Assembly: GCA_964594365.1 (NCBI GenBank)
Contig: CAZQMB010000006.1
Location: 1 to 64,000 of the forward strand
Direction: 5' to 3'
Source: CAIUSP01 sp964594365
Lineage (GTDB): Bacteria; Actinomycetota; Thermoleophilia; Solirubrobacterales; 70-9
Length of the DNA stretch: 64,000 bases
In this document: piece after piece, positions 33,417 through 42,110 of the stretch
Layout: each line of letters starts with the position of its first letter
Numbering within the stretch: the first letter of the stretch is position 1
Position numbers and translations under genes: made by a program
The notes under the pieces: model-generated
Databases searched by the model: none
Seen by the model: only the letters and a program-made list of their open reading frames with translations
Told to the model about the DNA's origin: nothing

Positions 33417-34778
33417 CTAACCCTCCTCCGTCGAATAGAAAACGTTCTTGACTTCCGTGTAGTGATCGAGAGCGTCTGGACCGAGCTCCCTGCCGACACC
33501 GGATTGCTTGAAACCACCGAACGGAGTCGAGACACGCACCGAGCTGTTCGAATTGATCGACAGTACGCCGGTGTCGATGCCTCGGGCGACGCGAAGTGCT
33601 TTGCCGCCGTTGTTGGTCCAGATCGACCCCGAGAGTCCATAGACGGTGTCGTTGGCCAGCCTCACAGCCTCCTCCTCATCATCGAACGGGATTACACAGA
33701 CCACTGGACCGAAGATCTCCTCACGCGCCGCCGTTTCGTCGTTGCTCATCGGAGCCAGGACGGTCGGCGGAAACCAGAACCCTGGACCGTCAGGGCAATC
33801 CCCTTGGAAGGCGATCTTCGATTCATCCTCGATGAACCCCGCCACGCTCTCGCGATGGTCGCTGGAGATCAGCGGGCCCATCTGGGTGGCCCGATCCAGC
33901 GGGTCTCCCACGACCATCCCGCGAACTGTCTTCTCGAGTTCGGAGAGGAAGTCGTCCATCACCGGAGCCTCCACGAGGATCCGCGACCGGGCACAGCAAT
34001 CCTGTCCTGCATTGGCGAAGACCGCGAATGGAGCGGCCGCTGCCGCAGCACCCACATCGGCGTCGGCAAAGACGAGATTGGCTGACTTCCCGCCCAACTC
34101 CAGGGTCACCCGCTTGATGGTCGAGGCGGCAGCCGCTGCGATCCCGCGCCCGACCTCGGTGGAGCCGGTGAAGGCGACCTTGGCCACATCGGGATGTTCG
34201 ACCAGCCGCTGTCCGCAGACGCTTCCCGGCCCCGCCACCACATTGAAGACCCCCTCGGGCAGGCCGGCGTCTAGGAGGATCTCCTCCATCTCGAGGGCCG
34301 TCAAGGGCGTCAACTCGGCGGGCTTGAGGACGATCGTGTTCCCAGCTGCCAGGGCTGGGGCAACCTTCCAGGAAGCGATGACCAGCGGAAAGTTCCACGG
34401 CACGATCAGCCCGACCACTCCGAGGGGCTCGCGGAAGGTCATATCGACGCCGCCCGCAACCGGGATGGTCTTGCCGAGCAGCCGCTCAGGCGCGCCGGCG
34501 TAGTAGCGGAAACACTCGACCACCATCCCGATCTCCCCCTCCGCGTCGCTGATCGGCTTACCGGCGTTGCGAGCCTCGGTCTCGGCCAGATCGGCCGCTC
34601 TGGCGGAGAGCGCATCTGCCAGAGCGTGCATGATCCCCGCGCGCTCACCAGGGGCGACCGCTCGCCAGCCGGGGAACGCGGCTTTGGCCGCGGCCACCGC
34701 GGTATCCACTTCCTCAGCACCGGCACGAGGTACTTGTGCCATCTCCTCTCCGGTTGCGGGCTCTATGACCGAGATCAT
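33417..34778 (-). CDS. NAD-dependent aldehyde dehydrogenase
   Basis: The 453-aa product has the ALDH catalytic Glu in LELGGKSANLVF, the nucleophilic Cys in NAGQDCCARSR, GSTEVGR and a C-terminal PFGGFKQSGVGRE. The family resembles betaine- and gamma-glutamyl-aminobutyraldehyde dehydrogenases. It overlaps the hydrolase gene by 4 nt (ATGA) and abuts the SDR gene, so it probably oxidises the aldehyde of a gamma-glutamyl amine intermediate. Confidence 0.93.
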   Translation of the reverse strand: MISVIEPATGEEMAQVPRAGAEEVDTAVAAAKAAFPGWRAVAPGERAGIMHALADALSARAADLAETEARNAGKPISDAEGEIGMVVECFRYYAGAPERLLGKTIPVAGGVDMTFREPLGVVGLIVPWNFPLVIASWKVAPALAAGNTIVLKPAELTPLTALEMEEILLDAGLPEGVFNVVAGPGSVCGQRLVEHPDVAKVAFTGSTEVGRGIAAAAASTIKRVTLELGGKSANLVFADADVGAAAAAAPFAVFANAGQDCCARSRILVEAPVMDDFLSELEKTVRGMVVGDPLDRATQMGPLISSDHRESVAGFIEDESKIAFQGDCPDGPGFWFPPTVLAPMSNDETAAREEIFGPVVCVIPFDDEEEAVRLANDTVYGLSGSIWTNNGGKALRVARGIDTGVLSINSNSSVRVSTPFGGFKQSGVGRELGPDALDHYTEVKNVFYSTEEG

Positions 34779-35515
34779 GGGGCAATCCTATCCGCGGCGA
34801 AGGCTCTTGCCTTCTCGACCAAGGCAGGTATGACCGAGTCGGCTGGGTCCTCCTCCGGGTGCCAGAGGACCCCGAGACACCAGCCTGCATCCGGAGAGAC
34901 GGGCTCGATGGCCTCGATCACGCCGTCGTCTTTCGAGTGACCGGACACCCGGAGACCATCACCCAGGCGATCGACACCCTGGTGATGATGGGACTTGACC
35001 CCCAATGCGAGCTCCCCTGTGGCAGCGGCAGCGAGTGTGGCGGGTTCGATCTCGACCTGATGGTCCCCGTAGGTTCCCGGGTTCTCCATGTGGACCTCGC
35101 TCCCGAGGCTGTCAGGGATGTGCTGGTCGAGCGTTCCGCCTTTGAGGACGTTCAGCATCTGCATACCCCTGCAGATTCCGAGCACGGGGATCCCTCGCTC
35201 GATCGCTCGATCGGCGATCGCGAGCTCGAAGGCGTCCCGCTCGGGCCATGTGGTGCCCGTCTTCTCCTCCTTCGTGGCTCCGTAACTCGCCGGATCTACA
35301 TCCGAGCCACCTGCGAGGAGGAGACCGTCCAACCGATCCAACAGTGGATCCGGCTCCGAAACGGCGTGTGTATCTGGCGGGAGCAGAAGAGCATGAGCGC
35401 CTGCGCCTTGGACAGCCAGCGAGTACGAGCGGGGGGCCATCGTGACCGTCTCCTCCCAGAATGCCCAGCGGACCCTCTCGACCGCTGCACAGATGCCGAC
35501 CGCCGGCCGGCTCAC
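34775..35515 (-). CDS. Gamma-glutamyl-gamma-aminobutyrate hydrolase-type peptidase (PuuD-like)
   Basis: The 246-aa class I amidotransferase-fold hydrolase has the nucleophile in GICRGMQMLNV, LLAGGSDVDP, and the His/Glu pair in LWHPEED. PuuD-family enzymes cut gamma-glutamyl amides after oxidation, releasing glutamate and an amino acid. It overlaps both neighbours by 4 nt (GS-like gene upstream, aldehyde dehydrogenase downstream). Confidence 0.92.
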   Translation of the reverse strand: MSRPAVGICAAVERVRWAFWEETVTMAPRSYSLAVQGAGAHALLLPPDTHAVSEPDPLLDRLDGLLLAGGSDVDPASYGATKEEKTGTTWPERDAFELAIADRAIERGIPVLGICRGMQMLNVLKGGTLDQHIPDSLGSEVHMENPGTYGDHQVEIEPATLAAAATGELALGVKSHHHQGVDRLGDGLRVSGHSKDDGVIEAIEPVSPDAGWCLGVLWHPEEDPADSVIPALVEKARAFAADRIAP

Positions 35516-36840
35516 AGCCGTTCGAAGCCCCGGTATCGCTCCCAGTCGGTTACCGCACCTTCGAAGGCGTCGATCTCGACCTGCGCACGATTGACGTAGT
35601 GATCGACGACGTCCTTACCGAAGGCCTCCAAGGCAAGCTCGCTGGTTGCGAACAGATCCCGGGCTTCATAGATGTTGGTCGGCACGGTCGGCTTGTCAGA
35701 TGCGTATGCATTTCCTTCCAACGCCTCCTCGAGGGGCAGCTCATCATCGATCCCCTTCAACCCGGCAGCGATCATCGCCGACAGTGCGAGGTACGGGTTC
35801 ACATCCGCACCCGGGAGACGATTCTCGACCCTGACCCCTTCTCCATGCCCCACCACACGCATCGAGCAGGTTCGGTTGTCACGGCCCCATGCGACTGCGG
35901 TCGGCGCGAAGGTACCCTCGGCGAACCGCTTGTAGGAGTTGATGTGCGGTGCGTAGATCAAGGTCATCTCACGCAGCGCGGCGAGCTGGCCAGCGACGAA
36001 GTGATCGAACATCGCCTGATCGGCGGCGAAGGCATTGCTCCCCTTCCCATCGGCGAGGGAGAAATGGATATGGCACGAACTACCTTCCCGCTGGTTGAAC
36101 TTGGCCATGAATGTGATCGAGTGGTCCTCCTGAGCCGCGATCTCCTTGGCGCCCGTCTTGTAGAGCACGTGCTCGTCGGCGATCCTCAGTGCGTCGCCGT
36201 AGTGGAAGTTGATCTCGTGCTGGCCGAGATTGCACTCGCCCTTCGAGTTCTCCACCTCCATCCCGGCCGCCATCATCTCGTTCCGGATCCGCCTGATCAA
36301 AGGCTCGACACGGGCACTTCCCAGCAGGGAGTAGTCGATGTTGTAGAGATTGGCCGGCTCGAGGTCTTTGAACCCCTTGCGCCAAGCCTCCTCGTAAGTG
36401 TCCTTGAAGACGATGAACTCGAGTTCGGTGCTGCAGTTGGCAGCCAGGCCGCGCTCGGTCAAACGGTCGATCTGCTTGCGCAGGATCTGTCTGGGCGATG
36501 CGACGACGTCCGAACCGTCCCCCCAGGTCAGGTCGGCCATCAGCATCACCGTCCCCTCGTGCCAGGGGACCGGCCGCAGGGTCGAGAGGTCGGGTTTCAT
36601 CTCGAAATCCCCGTATCCACGCTCCCAGGACGCCATCGCGTAACCCCCGACGGTCTCCATGTCGACATCGACAGCCAGCAGGTAGTTACAGCCCTCTGAG
36701 CCGTGATCGGCGACATCGGAGAGGAAGTGGCGAGCCGTGAGCCGCTTGCCTTGCAGCCTTCCTTCCATGTCCGCGAAGGCGAGCAGGACGGTATCTACCG
36801 TTCCCTCGTCTACCGCACGCTTCAGTTCGTCGAGAGTCAT
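35512..36840 (-). CDS. Glutamine synthetase-like gamma-glutamyl-amine ligase
   Basis: The 442-aa product belongs to the GS superfamily but is not a housekeeping GlnA. It keeps the ATP/metal residues (STELEFIVF, GECNLGQHEINF, SCHIHFSL, RLPGADVNPYL) yet resembles PuuA and actinobacterial GlnA-like enzymes that join glutamate to polyamines or ethanolamine (FKDTYEEAWRKGF, YSLLGSARVEPLIR). Its operon mates support this: hydrolase, ALDH and SDR follow with 4-nt overlaps or direct abutment. A TAGCGT box is 10 nt upstream. The amine is not identified; ethanolamine is my preferred guess. Confidence 0.9.
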   Translation of the reverse strand: MTLDELKRAVDEGTVDTVLLAFADMEGRLQGKRLTARHFLSDVADHGSEGCNYLLAVDVDMETVGGYAMASWERGYGDFEMKPDLSTLRPVPWHEGTVMLMADLTWGDGSDVVASPRQILRKQIDRLTERGLAANCSTELEFIVFKDTYEEAWRKGFKDLEPANLYNIDYSLLGSARVEPLIRRIRNEMMAAGMEVENSKGECNLGQHEINFHYGDALRIADEHVLYKTGAKEIAAQEDHSITFMAKFNQREGSSCHIHFSLADGKGSNAFAADQAMFDHFVAGQLAALREMTLIYAPHINSYKRFAEGTFAPTAVAWGRDNRTCSMRVVGHGEGVRVENRLPGADVNPYLALSAMIAAGLKGIDDELPLEEALEGNAYASDKPTVPTNIYEARDLFATSELALEAFGKDVVDHYVNRAQVEIDAFEGAVTDWERYRGFERL

Positions 36841-36850
36841 CAGGCGTGGA

Positions 36851-36856
36851 ACGCTA
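36851..36856 (-). promoter_or_regulatory. -10 box TAGCGT for the amine-catabolism operon
   Basis: TAGCGT ends 10 nt before the GS-like gene's ATG, giving a leader of only a few nucleotides. It lies just downstream of a strong hairpin that would end permease transcription. Confidence 0.45.
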
Positions 36857-36865
36857 CACAGCGAA

Positions 36866-36903
36866 ACGACGCCCGGCGCGAAACCTCATGCGCCGGGCGT
36901 CGT
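36866..36903 (-). terminator. Perfect 14-bp hairpin between permease and GS-like gene
   Basis: Arms 36866-36879 and 36890-36903 are exact reverse complements, GC-rich, with a 10-nt loop. On the transcribed strand only a short TTT follows one base later. It is the strongest hairpin I found in the window and probably ends or attenuates permease transcription. Confidence 0.7.
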
Positions 36904-36925
36904 CCACCGTGAATCGAATCCTGGG

Positions 36926-38593
36926 CTAGGCCCGCTTGGTGCGAGGCTTGGCCTTGGAGGCAGTCTTCTTCCGCTTGGTGGCGGCGGACTTGCCAGCCGG
37001 CAGATCGATCGTCTTGATCTGACCGGTGAAATGCTTGCGTGCATTCGCGAACCAGGTGATGGTCGCGAACAGGAGCACCACGAGGACCGTGAGAGGCGCG
37101 TAGTTGAATGCCTTCCAGTCGAATCCCTCGTTCCATGGAACCGCTGCCGGAGTGAACGGCAAGCAGAAGATGATCGTGATCAGGATCACCCAGACGACTG
37201 CGAACGGGTTCATCCACTTCCACTTGTTACCGAGGTTCCACTCCTTGGTCTGCTTGAACTTGCTGCCCTGTCTCCAGCGCAGGTAGATCGGGATCACGTA
37301 GGAGATGTAGAGACCGATCACGCAGACCGACACCACCGCGAAGAAGGCGTACGGGAATGCCCCGTCTCCCTCTAGAGCAGGAAGCGTCAGTACGAGAGCG
37401 AACAACGCCATGAACAGCACCGCGAAGACCGGCACGCGTGCCTTGTCGACTCGAGCCAAGAGCCTCGACATCGGTCCGGGGAATCCACCGTCTCGAGCGA
37501 ACGCGAAGCACATCCGCGAACCGCTGGTGAGACAGGCCAATCCGCAGAACAGCTGGCCCACGGTCGAGATGATGATCACGGCCTTGAAAGCAGCAGATGA
37601 AAGCGCCGCTTCGAAGATGGCCAGTGACGAACCTGCTCCGTCGTTGACGGCCTTGACGTCAGCCGCAGCGAATGTGATCGCCAACAGCACGATCCACCCG
37701 ATGATCGCCGAGTAGAAGATCGACCGCCAGACACCCTGCGCTGCCGTCTTCGAGGCCCCGTGGGTCTCCTCCGAGATATGCGCGGAGGCGTCGAAGCCGG
37801 TGATCGTGTACTGGGTCAACAGGAAGCCGAGAGGCAGGATGTAGAACCAGAACATCCCGTCACCGAATCCCGAGTTGTTGATCCGCTCCGTGAATACGAA
37901 GTCGGCACTTGCGTGCTGATCCGGAACGAAGATCAGGATGGCGACGATCACGGCTACTCCTGCGACATGCCAGAAGACCGAGATGTTGTTCACAACCGCC
38001 AACAGATGCGTCCGGAAGATGTTCAGGATCGTATGGAGCGAGAGGATCACCGCGAACAAGATGAAGGTATCTCGCAGGATCTGCTGGTCGTCCGCGAAGT
38101 TGATCCCGAGGAAATCAGCTCCGTAGAGACCGAGCGTGGCGTTGAGGAAGGTCGCACATGCGTAGTCGACCGAGGCCACAACCGCGACCAGGCCGATCAG
38201 GTTGAACCAACCCGTGTACCAAGCCCAGATAGGTCCGCCCATCTTCCCTGACCACCAGTAGATACCTCCGGAGGTCGGGTATTTCGAGACGATCTCGGCC
38301 ATCGAGAATCCGATGATCAGGATCGGAATCGAGATCAAGGGCCATCCCCACGAGATCGCGATCGGTCCACCGTTGTTCCACGCCTGTCCATAGGTCGTGA
38401 AGCAACCGGCGAGCACCGAGATGATCGTGAAGGAGATCGCGAAGTTGGAGAAGCCGCTCCACGCACGGTCGAGCGTCTGCTTGTACCCGAGCTCGGCGAG
38501 TCGCCTCTCGTCTGGATCCTTGATGTCCGAAATGGTCCGCGGCTTGGAACTTCTCTTCGCCGCAGGCTTACGGGCTGCTTTCTTCTGTGCCAA
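36926..38593 (-). CDS. APC-superfamily amino acid/amine permease
   Basis: The 555-aa product has about 12 hydrophobic segments and the permease N-terminal motif GYKQTLDRAWSGFSNFAISF typical of the amino-acid/GABA/ethanolamine permease group. Both ends are strongly basic (Lys/Arg/Ala-rich, about 25 residues each), which is unusual. The TTG at 38593 follows GGAGAGGGAA; an upstream GTG at 38698 would add 35 residues without homology. TAGAGT at 38662-38667 may be its -10 box. It probably imports the amine used by the downstream GS-like operon. Confidence 0.88.
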   Translation of the reverse strand: MAQKKAARKPAAKRSSKPRTISDIKDPDERRLAELGYKQTLDRAWSGFSNFAISFTIISVLAGCFTTYGQAWNNGGPIAISWGWPLISIPILIIGFSMAEIVSKYPTSGGIYWWSGKMGGPIWAWYTGWFNLIGLVAVVASVDYACATFLNATLGLYGADFLGINFADDQQILRDTFILFAVILSLHTILNIFRTHLLAVVNNISVFWHVAGVAVIVAILIFVPDQHASADFVFTERINNSGFGDGMFWFYILPLGFLLTQYTITGFDASAHISEETHGASKTAAQGVWRSIFYSAIIGWIVLLAITFAAADVKAVNDGAGSSLAIFEAALSSAAFKAVIIISTVGQLFCGLACLTSGSRMCFAFARDGGFPGPMSRLLARVDKARVPVFAVLFMALFALVLTLPALEGDGAFPYAFFAVVSVCVIGLYISYVIPIYLRWRQGSKFKQTKEWNLGNKWKWMNPFAVVWVILITIIFCLPFTPAAVPWNEGFDWKAFNYAPLTVLVVLLFATITWFANARKHFTGQIKTIDLPAGKSAATKRKKTASKAKPRTKRA

Positions 38594-38691
38594 TTCCCTC
38601 TCCTCTCTCTCGCCCACTCCTTGCGCTACAAAGAGCGAGCCAATGGCAATGGACTGCGAGAACTCTATTGGAAAACTGCGGTGTGTGCGCT

Positions 38692-39609
38692 GTGACACAC
38701 ACTGATGCCGCTGCAGCGATCGCGGCCGTGAGTCAGATCCTCGGTGAGGTGAGCGGGGAGCCCTTCGCTCTGGAGGGGGGGATCACCAACCGGAACTTCA
38801 GAGCCACGCTGGGCGGAAGAGATGTAGTCGTGCGCGTCCCGGGCAAAGACACTTCGGAACTCGGGATAGACAGGGTGGCCGAAGCGCAGGCTGCGCAGGC
38901 GGCAGCACGTCTCGGACTCGGGCCGGCCGTGGCCGCAGTAATAGACGACCCGCGTTGCATCGCCACGGAGTTCGTTCCCGGAGAAACGATGACCGCCGAC
39001 GCCCTTCAGGGGGAACGGGAGATCATCGGGGTGGCGAACATACTCCGCACGCTCCACGAGAGCGGGGAGTCGATACCGACCGACTTCGACCCGTTCGAGG
39101 TGATCCGTGACCACGCGGAGCGCGCCGTCGCAAGGGGCGCCTCTCTGCCGCCGGAGTACGAACGAGCGAAACTCCTGGCGGAAGAGATCAGTCTGAAGCT
39201 GACCAGCCCCCTCCATGATCCCGTCTTCACCCACAACGATCTGCTCCCGGCGAACCTGATCAGATCGAGCGACGGCGCACTGCATCTGCTGGACTGGGAT
39301 TATGCGGGCATGGGTAATCGCTTCTTCGACTTGGCGAACTTCGCGATCAACGCGGAGCTCGCGGAGACACACCGCGACCTCCTGCTCTCCTCCTACTTCG
39401 GAGAGGTGACCGACGCGAACCGTGCAGCCTTGAACCTGATGCGAGTCATGTCTGACTTCCGGGAAGCGATGTGGGGCGTCCTGCAGGGAACGCTCTCCGA
39501 TCTCGACTTCGACTTCGCCGACTATGCGGCGCGGCACTTCCGCAGGTTGATCGAGACTTCATCCGAACCGGCCTTCAGCGAAGCCCTCGAGGCGGAATCC
39601 GTTGCCTAG
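38692..39609 (+). CDS. Choline/ethanolamine kinase-like phosphotransferase
   Basis: The 305-aa APH/choline-kinase-fold product has the Brenner motif HNDLLPANLI and the metal-binding LLDWDYAGMGNRFFDLANF. The N-terminus contains GGITNRNFRATL, like bacterial LicA-type choline kinases. It probably phosphorylates a small amino alcohol. The GTG at 38692 is chosen; GTG 38683 is also possible. It diverges from the permease, and its stop overlaps the start of the next flavoprotein. Confidence 0.85.
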   Translation: MTHTDAAAAIAAVSQILGEVSGEPFALEGGITNRNFRATLGGRDVVVRVPGKDTSELGIDRVAEAQAAQAAARLGLGPAVAAVIDDPRCIATEFVPGETMTADALQGEREIIGVANILRTLHESGESIPTDFDPFEVIRDHAERAVARGASLPPEYERAKLLAEEISLKLTSPLHDPVFTHNDLLPANLIRSSDGALHLLDWDYAGMGNRFFDLANFAINAELAETHRDLLLSSYFGEVTDANRAALNLMRVMSDFREAMWGVLQGTLSDLDFDFADYAARHFRRLIETSSEPAFSEALEAESVA

Positions 39610-42061
39610 GAGGGACCTTCCCGAACGAGCGCGGTGCGTCATCGTCGGCGGTGGGGTCGGCGGTGTCTCGATCGCGTACCACCTCGCCCAACTCGGGTGG
39701 AAAGACGTCGTGGTGCTCGATCGAAACGAACTCACCTCTGGATCGACCTTCCACTCCGCCGGACTCGTCGGCCAGTTGAGGGGCTCGGTGACGCTGACCA
39801 CGATGATGATGTACTCGGTGGAGCTCTATAAACGCCTGGCCGCCGAGACCGAATTCGATCCTGGCTGGGTCGAGTGCGGGGGGATCCGCCTCGCTTCCAC
39901 CGAGGAGCGTATGGAAGAACTGCGTCGCCAGGCTGGATGGGCCAAGACCTTCGGGCTGCCCCTCGAGTTGATCTCTGCCGACGAGGCCGCCGAGCTGTTC
40001 CCACTGATGTCAACCGAAGGGGTGCTGGGCGGAGCCTGGCTGCCGACCGACGGCTATCTAGATCCCGCACAGCTGACTTATGCGCTCGCCGACGGGGCCA
40101 GGCGTGGCGGCTGTGAGATCCATACCCACACCAGGGTCACCGGCTTCTCCCGTGAAAACGGCCGAGTCACAGGGGTACAGACAGACCGGGGCGACATCGA
40201 ATGCGAAGTCGTGGTGAACGCCGGGGGGATGTTCGCGGCCGAGATCGGACGACTGGCCGGTGTCCGCATTCCGATAATCCCGATGAGTCACCAGTATCTG
40301 GTCACTCAGCCCTTCCGGGAACGGAACGGAGGACACCTCCCCACACTGCGCGACCCCGACCTCCTGATCTACTTCCGAGAGGACGGGGGCGGCCTCGTGA
40401 TGGGGGGCTACGAGCGCCAGAGTGAACCTGCGTTCATGCCGGATGGTGTGGGTAACTTCGATGCGATCCCGTCCGATTTCAACGGCCGACTCCTGGAGGA
40501 GGACTGGGACCGGTTCGAAGAGATCACCGACAACTCGAAGAAACGCGTTCCGGTCATGGACGAGGTCAAGATCACGAAGTTGATCAACGGGCCGGAGGCC
40601 TTCACCCCGGACAACGAGTTCTGCCTCGGTGAGACGGAACTAGGTGGGTACTTCGTGGCCGCCGGTTTCTGCGCCCATGGACTGGCCGGTGCGGGCGGTA
40701 TCGGCAAGGTCATGGCCGAGTGGATCGCCGGCGGGGAACCCGAGGTCGACCTCTGGGAGATGGACATCCGGCGCTTCGGGCCCCAGTACCGCTCTCCCAC
40801 CTATACCCACGCGCGAACTCGGGAGAACTACGAGAGCTACTACGACATCCGCTATCCGAATCACGAGAAGCTCGCGGGGCGGCCGCTGAGGACCTCGCCT
40901 GCAACCCCCTGGCACGCGGACCACGAGGCAGCGTTCGGCGAGAAGTCGGGTTGGGAGAGGGTGAACTGGTACGAGTCGAATGCGGCGGCCGGCGACGAGT
41001 CCCTTCGCCCGAGAGGGTGGGCCGGAGAGCACTGGTCGCCCGCAATCGGGGCCGAGCACCTCGCCTGCCGGGAGACAGCGGCGATCTTCGATGAGACCTC
41101 GTTCTCGAAGATGGAGATATCGGGTGACGGCGCGGCAGAGGCAATCGAGGCTCTCTGCGACAACGAGGTCGCCGGGGACATAGGTCGGATCACCTACACG
41201 CAGATGCTCAATTCGCGCGGAGGGATCGAGTGCGACTTCACCGTGTCACGCCTCGCCGAAGATCGCTTCTGGATCGTCACCGGAACGGCGTTCGGAAACC
41301 ACGATCGCTCCTGGATCTCGAGCCATCTACCCGAAGGGGTCACCGTGACTGACGAGACCTCGAAATGGGCCTGTTTCGGCGTTTGGGGTCCGAATGCGCG
41401 CGAGATCCTCCAGCCCCTGACCCCCACCTCGCTGAAGAACGAGGACTTCCCGTATATGAGCCTGCAGGAGATAACCCTCGGAAATGTCCCGGTGAGGGCA
41501 ATGCGGGTGACCTATGTGGGCGAGCTCGGATGGGAGATCTACTGCCCAACCGAGTTCGGAGCGGGACTCTGGAGAGAGATCTGGGAGGCGGGAAGGGAGC
41601 ACGGACTGGTGGCCGCCGGGTACCGGGCCATCGACTCGATGCGCCTCGAGAAGGGCTACCTGGTCTGGGGTGCCGACATCACGCCCGACGAGACGCCTTA
41701 CGAAGCCGGTCTGGGCTTCTGCGTAAAGCCCGACAAACCCGGCGGATTCATCGGCGACAAGGCCCTCGCGGAGGCAGCCGATGCCGGCCCGAGGAAGATG
41801 CTGCGGTGCATAACCCTCGAGGACCCTCGCTCGGTCTGTCTCGGTAACGAACCAGTCAGGGTCGGTGGGGAAATCGTGGGCCGAGTGACCACGGGTGGAT
41901 TCGGCTACACCTTGGGGAAGTCGATCGCATACGCCTATCTACCCCCGGATGGGACCGGTGAGGGGACACCTGTCGAGATCGAGATATTCGGGGAATGGAT
42001 CGCCGGCGAGGTCGAGGCTGGACCCCTCCTCGATCCGAAAGGCGAACGGATCAGGGCCTGA
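39602..42061 (+). CDS. FAD-dependent dimethylglycine/sarcosine dehydrogenase-like protein with GcvT domain
   Basis: The 819-aa product has an N-terminal DAO-type FAD domain (IVGGGVGGVSIAYHLA; STFHSAGL, with the His expected to hold FAD covalently), a bridging domain, and a C-terminal folate-binding GcvT-like half (about 430-815). This is the architecture of dimethylglycine and sarcosine dehydrogenases, which demethylate N-methylglycines and pass formaldehyde to tetrahydrofolate. The TTG at 39602 overlaps the kinase stop by 8 nt, so the two are coupled. The exact substrate cannot be told from sequence. Confidence 0.9.
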   Translation: MPRRDLPERARCVIVGGGVGGVSIAYHLAQLGWKDVVVLDRNELTSGSTFHSAGLVGQLRGSVTLTTMMMYSVELYKRLAAETEFDPGWVECGGIRLASTEERMEELRRQAGWAKTFGLPLELISADEAAELFPLMSTEGVLGGAWLPTDGYLDPAQLTYALADGARRGGCEIHTHTRVTGFSRENGRVTGVQTDRGDIECEVVVNAGGMFAAEIGRLAGVRIPIIPMSHQYLVTQPFRERNGGHLPTLRDPDLLIYFREDGGGLVMGGYERQSEPAFMPDGVGNFDAIPSDFNGRLLEEDWDRFEEITDNSKKRVPVMDEVKITKLINGPEAFTPDNEFCLGETELGGYFVAAGFCAHGLAGAGGIGKVMAEWIAGGEPEVDLWEMDIRRFGPQYRSPTYTHARTRENYESYYDIRYPNHEKLAGRPLRTSPATPWHADHEAAFGEKSGWERVNWYESNAAAGDESLRPRGWAGEHWSPAIGAEHLACRETAAIFDETSFSKMEISGDGAAEAIEALCDNEVAGDIGRITYTQMLNSRGGIECDFTVSRLAEDRFWIVTGTAFGNHDRSWISSHLPEGVTVTDETSKWACFGVWGPNAREILQPLTPTSLKNEDFPYMSLQEITLGNVPVRAMRVTYVGELGWEIYCPTEFGAGLWREIWEAGREHGLVAAGYRAIDSMRLEKGYLVWGADITPDETPYEAGLGFCVKPDKPGGFIGDKALAEAADAGPRKMLRCITLEDPRSVCLGNEPVRVGGEIVGRVTTGGFGYTLGKSIAYAYLPPDGTGEGTPVEIEIFGEWIAGEVEAGPLLDPKGERIRA

Positions 42062-42065
42062 TACC

Positions 42066-42101
42066 CGGTGCAGTACGGCCAATGCAGGGCGGCCCGCACC
42101 G
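42066..42101. other. Weak inverted repeat between convergent genes
   Basis: CGGTGC (42066-42071) and GCACCG (42096-42101) could pair across 24 nt, followed on the plus strand by AGTTT. It may be a bidirectional terminator, but the stem is only 6 bp. Confidence 0.25.
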
Positions 42102-42110
42102 AGTTTCGAT

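Noticed and set aside
35461..36699. A 412-codon open frame antisense to the GS-like gene
   Set aside because: It is a shadow of a well-supported enzyme gene, with no start signal or motif.
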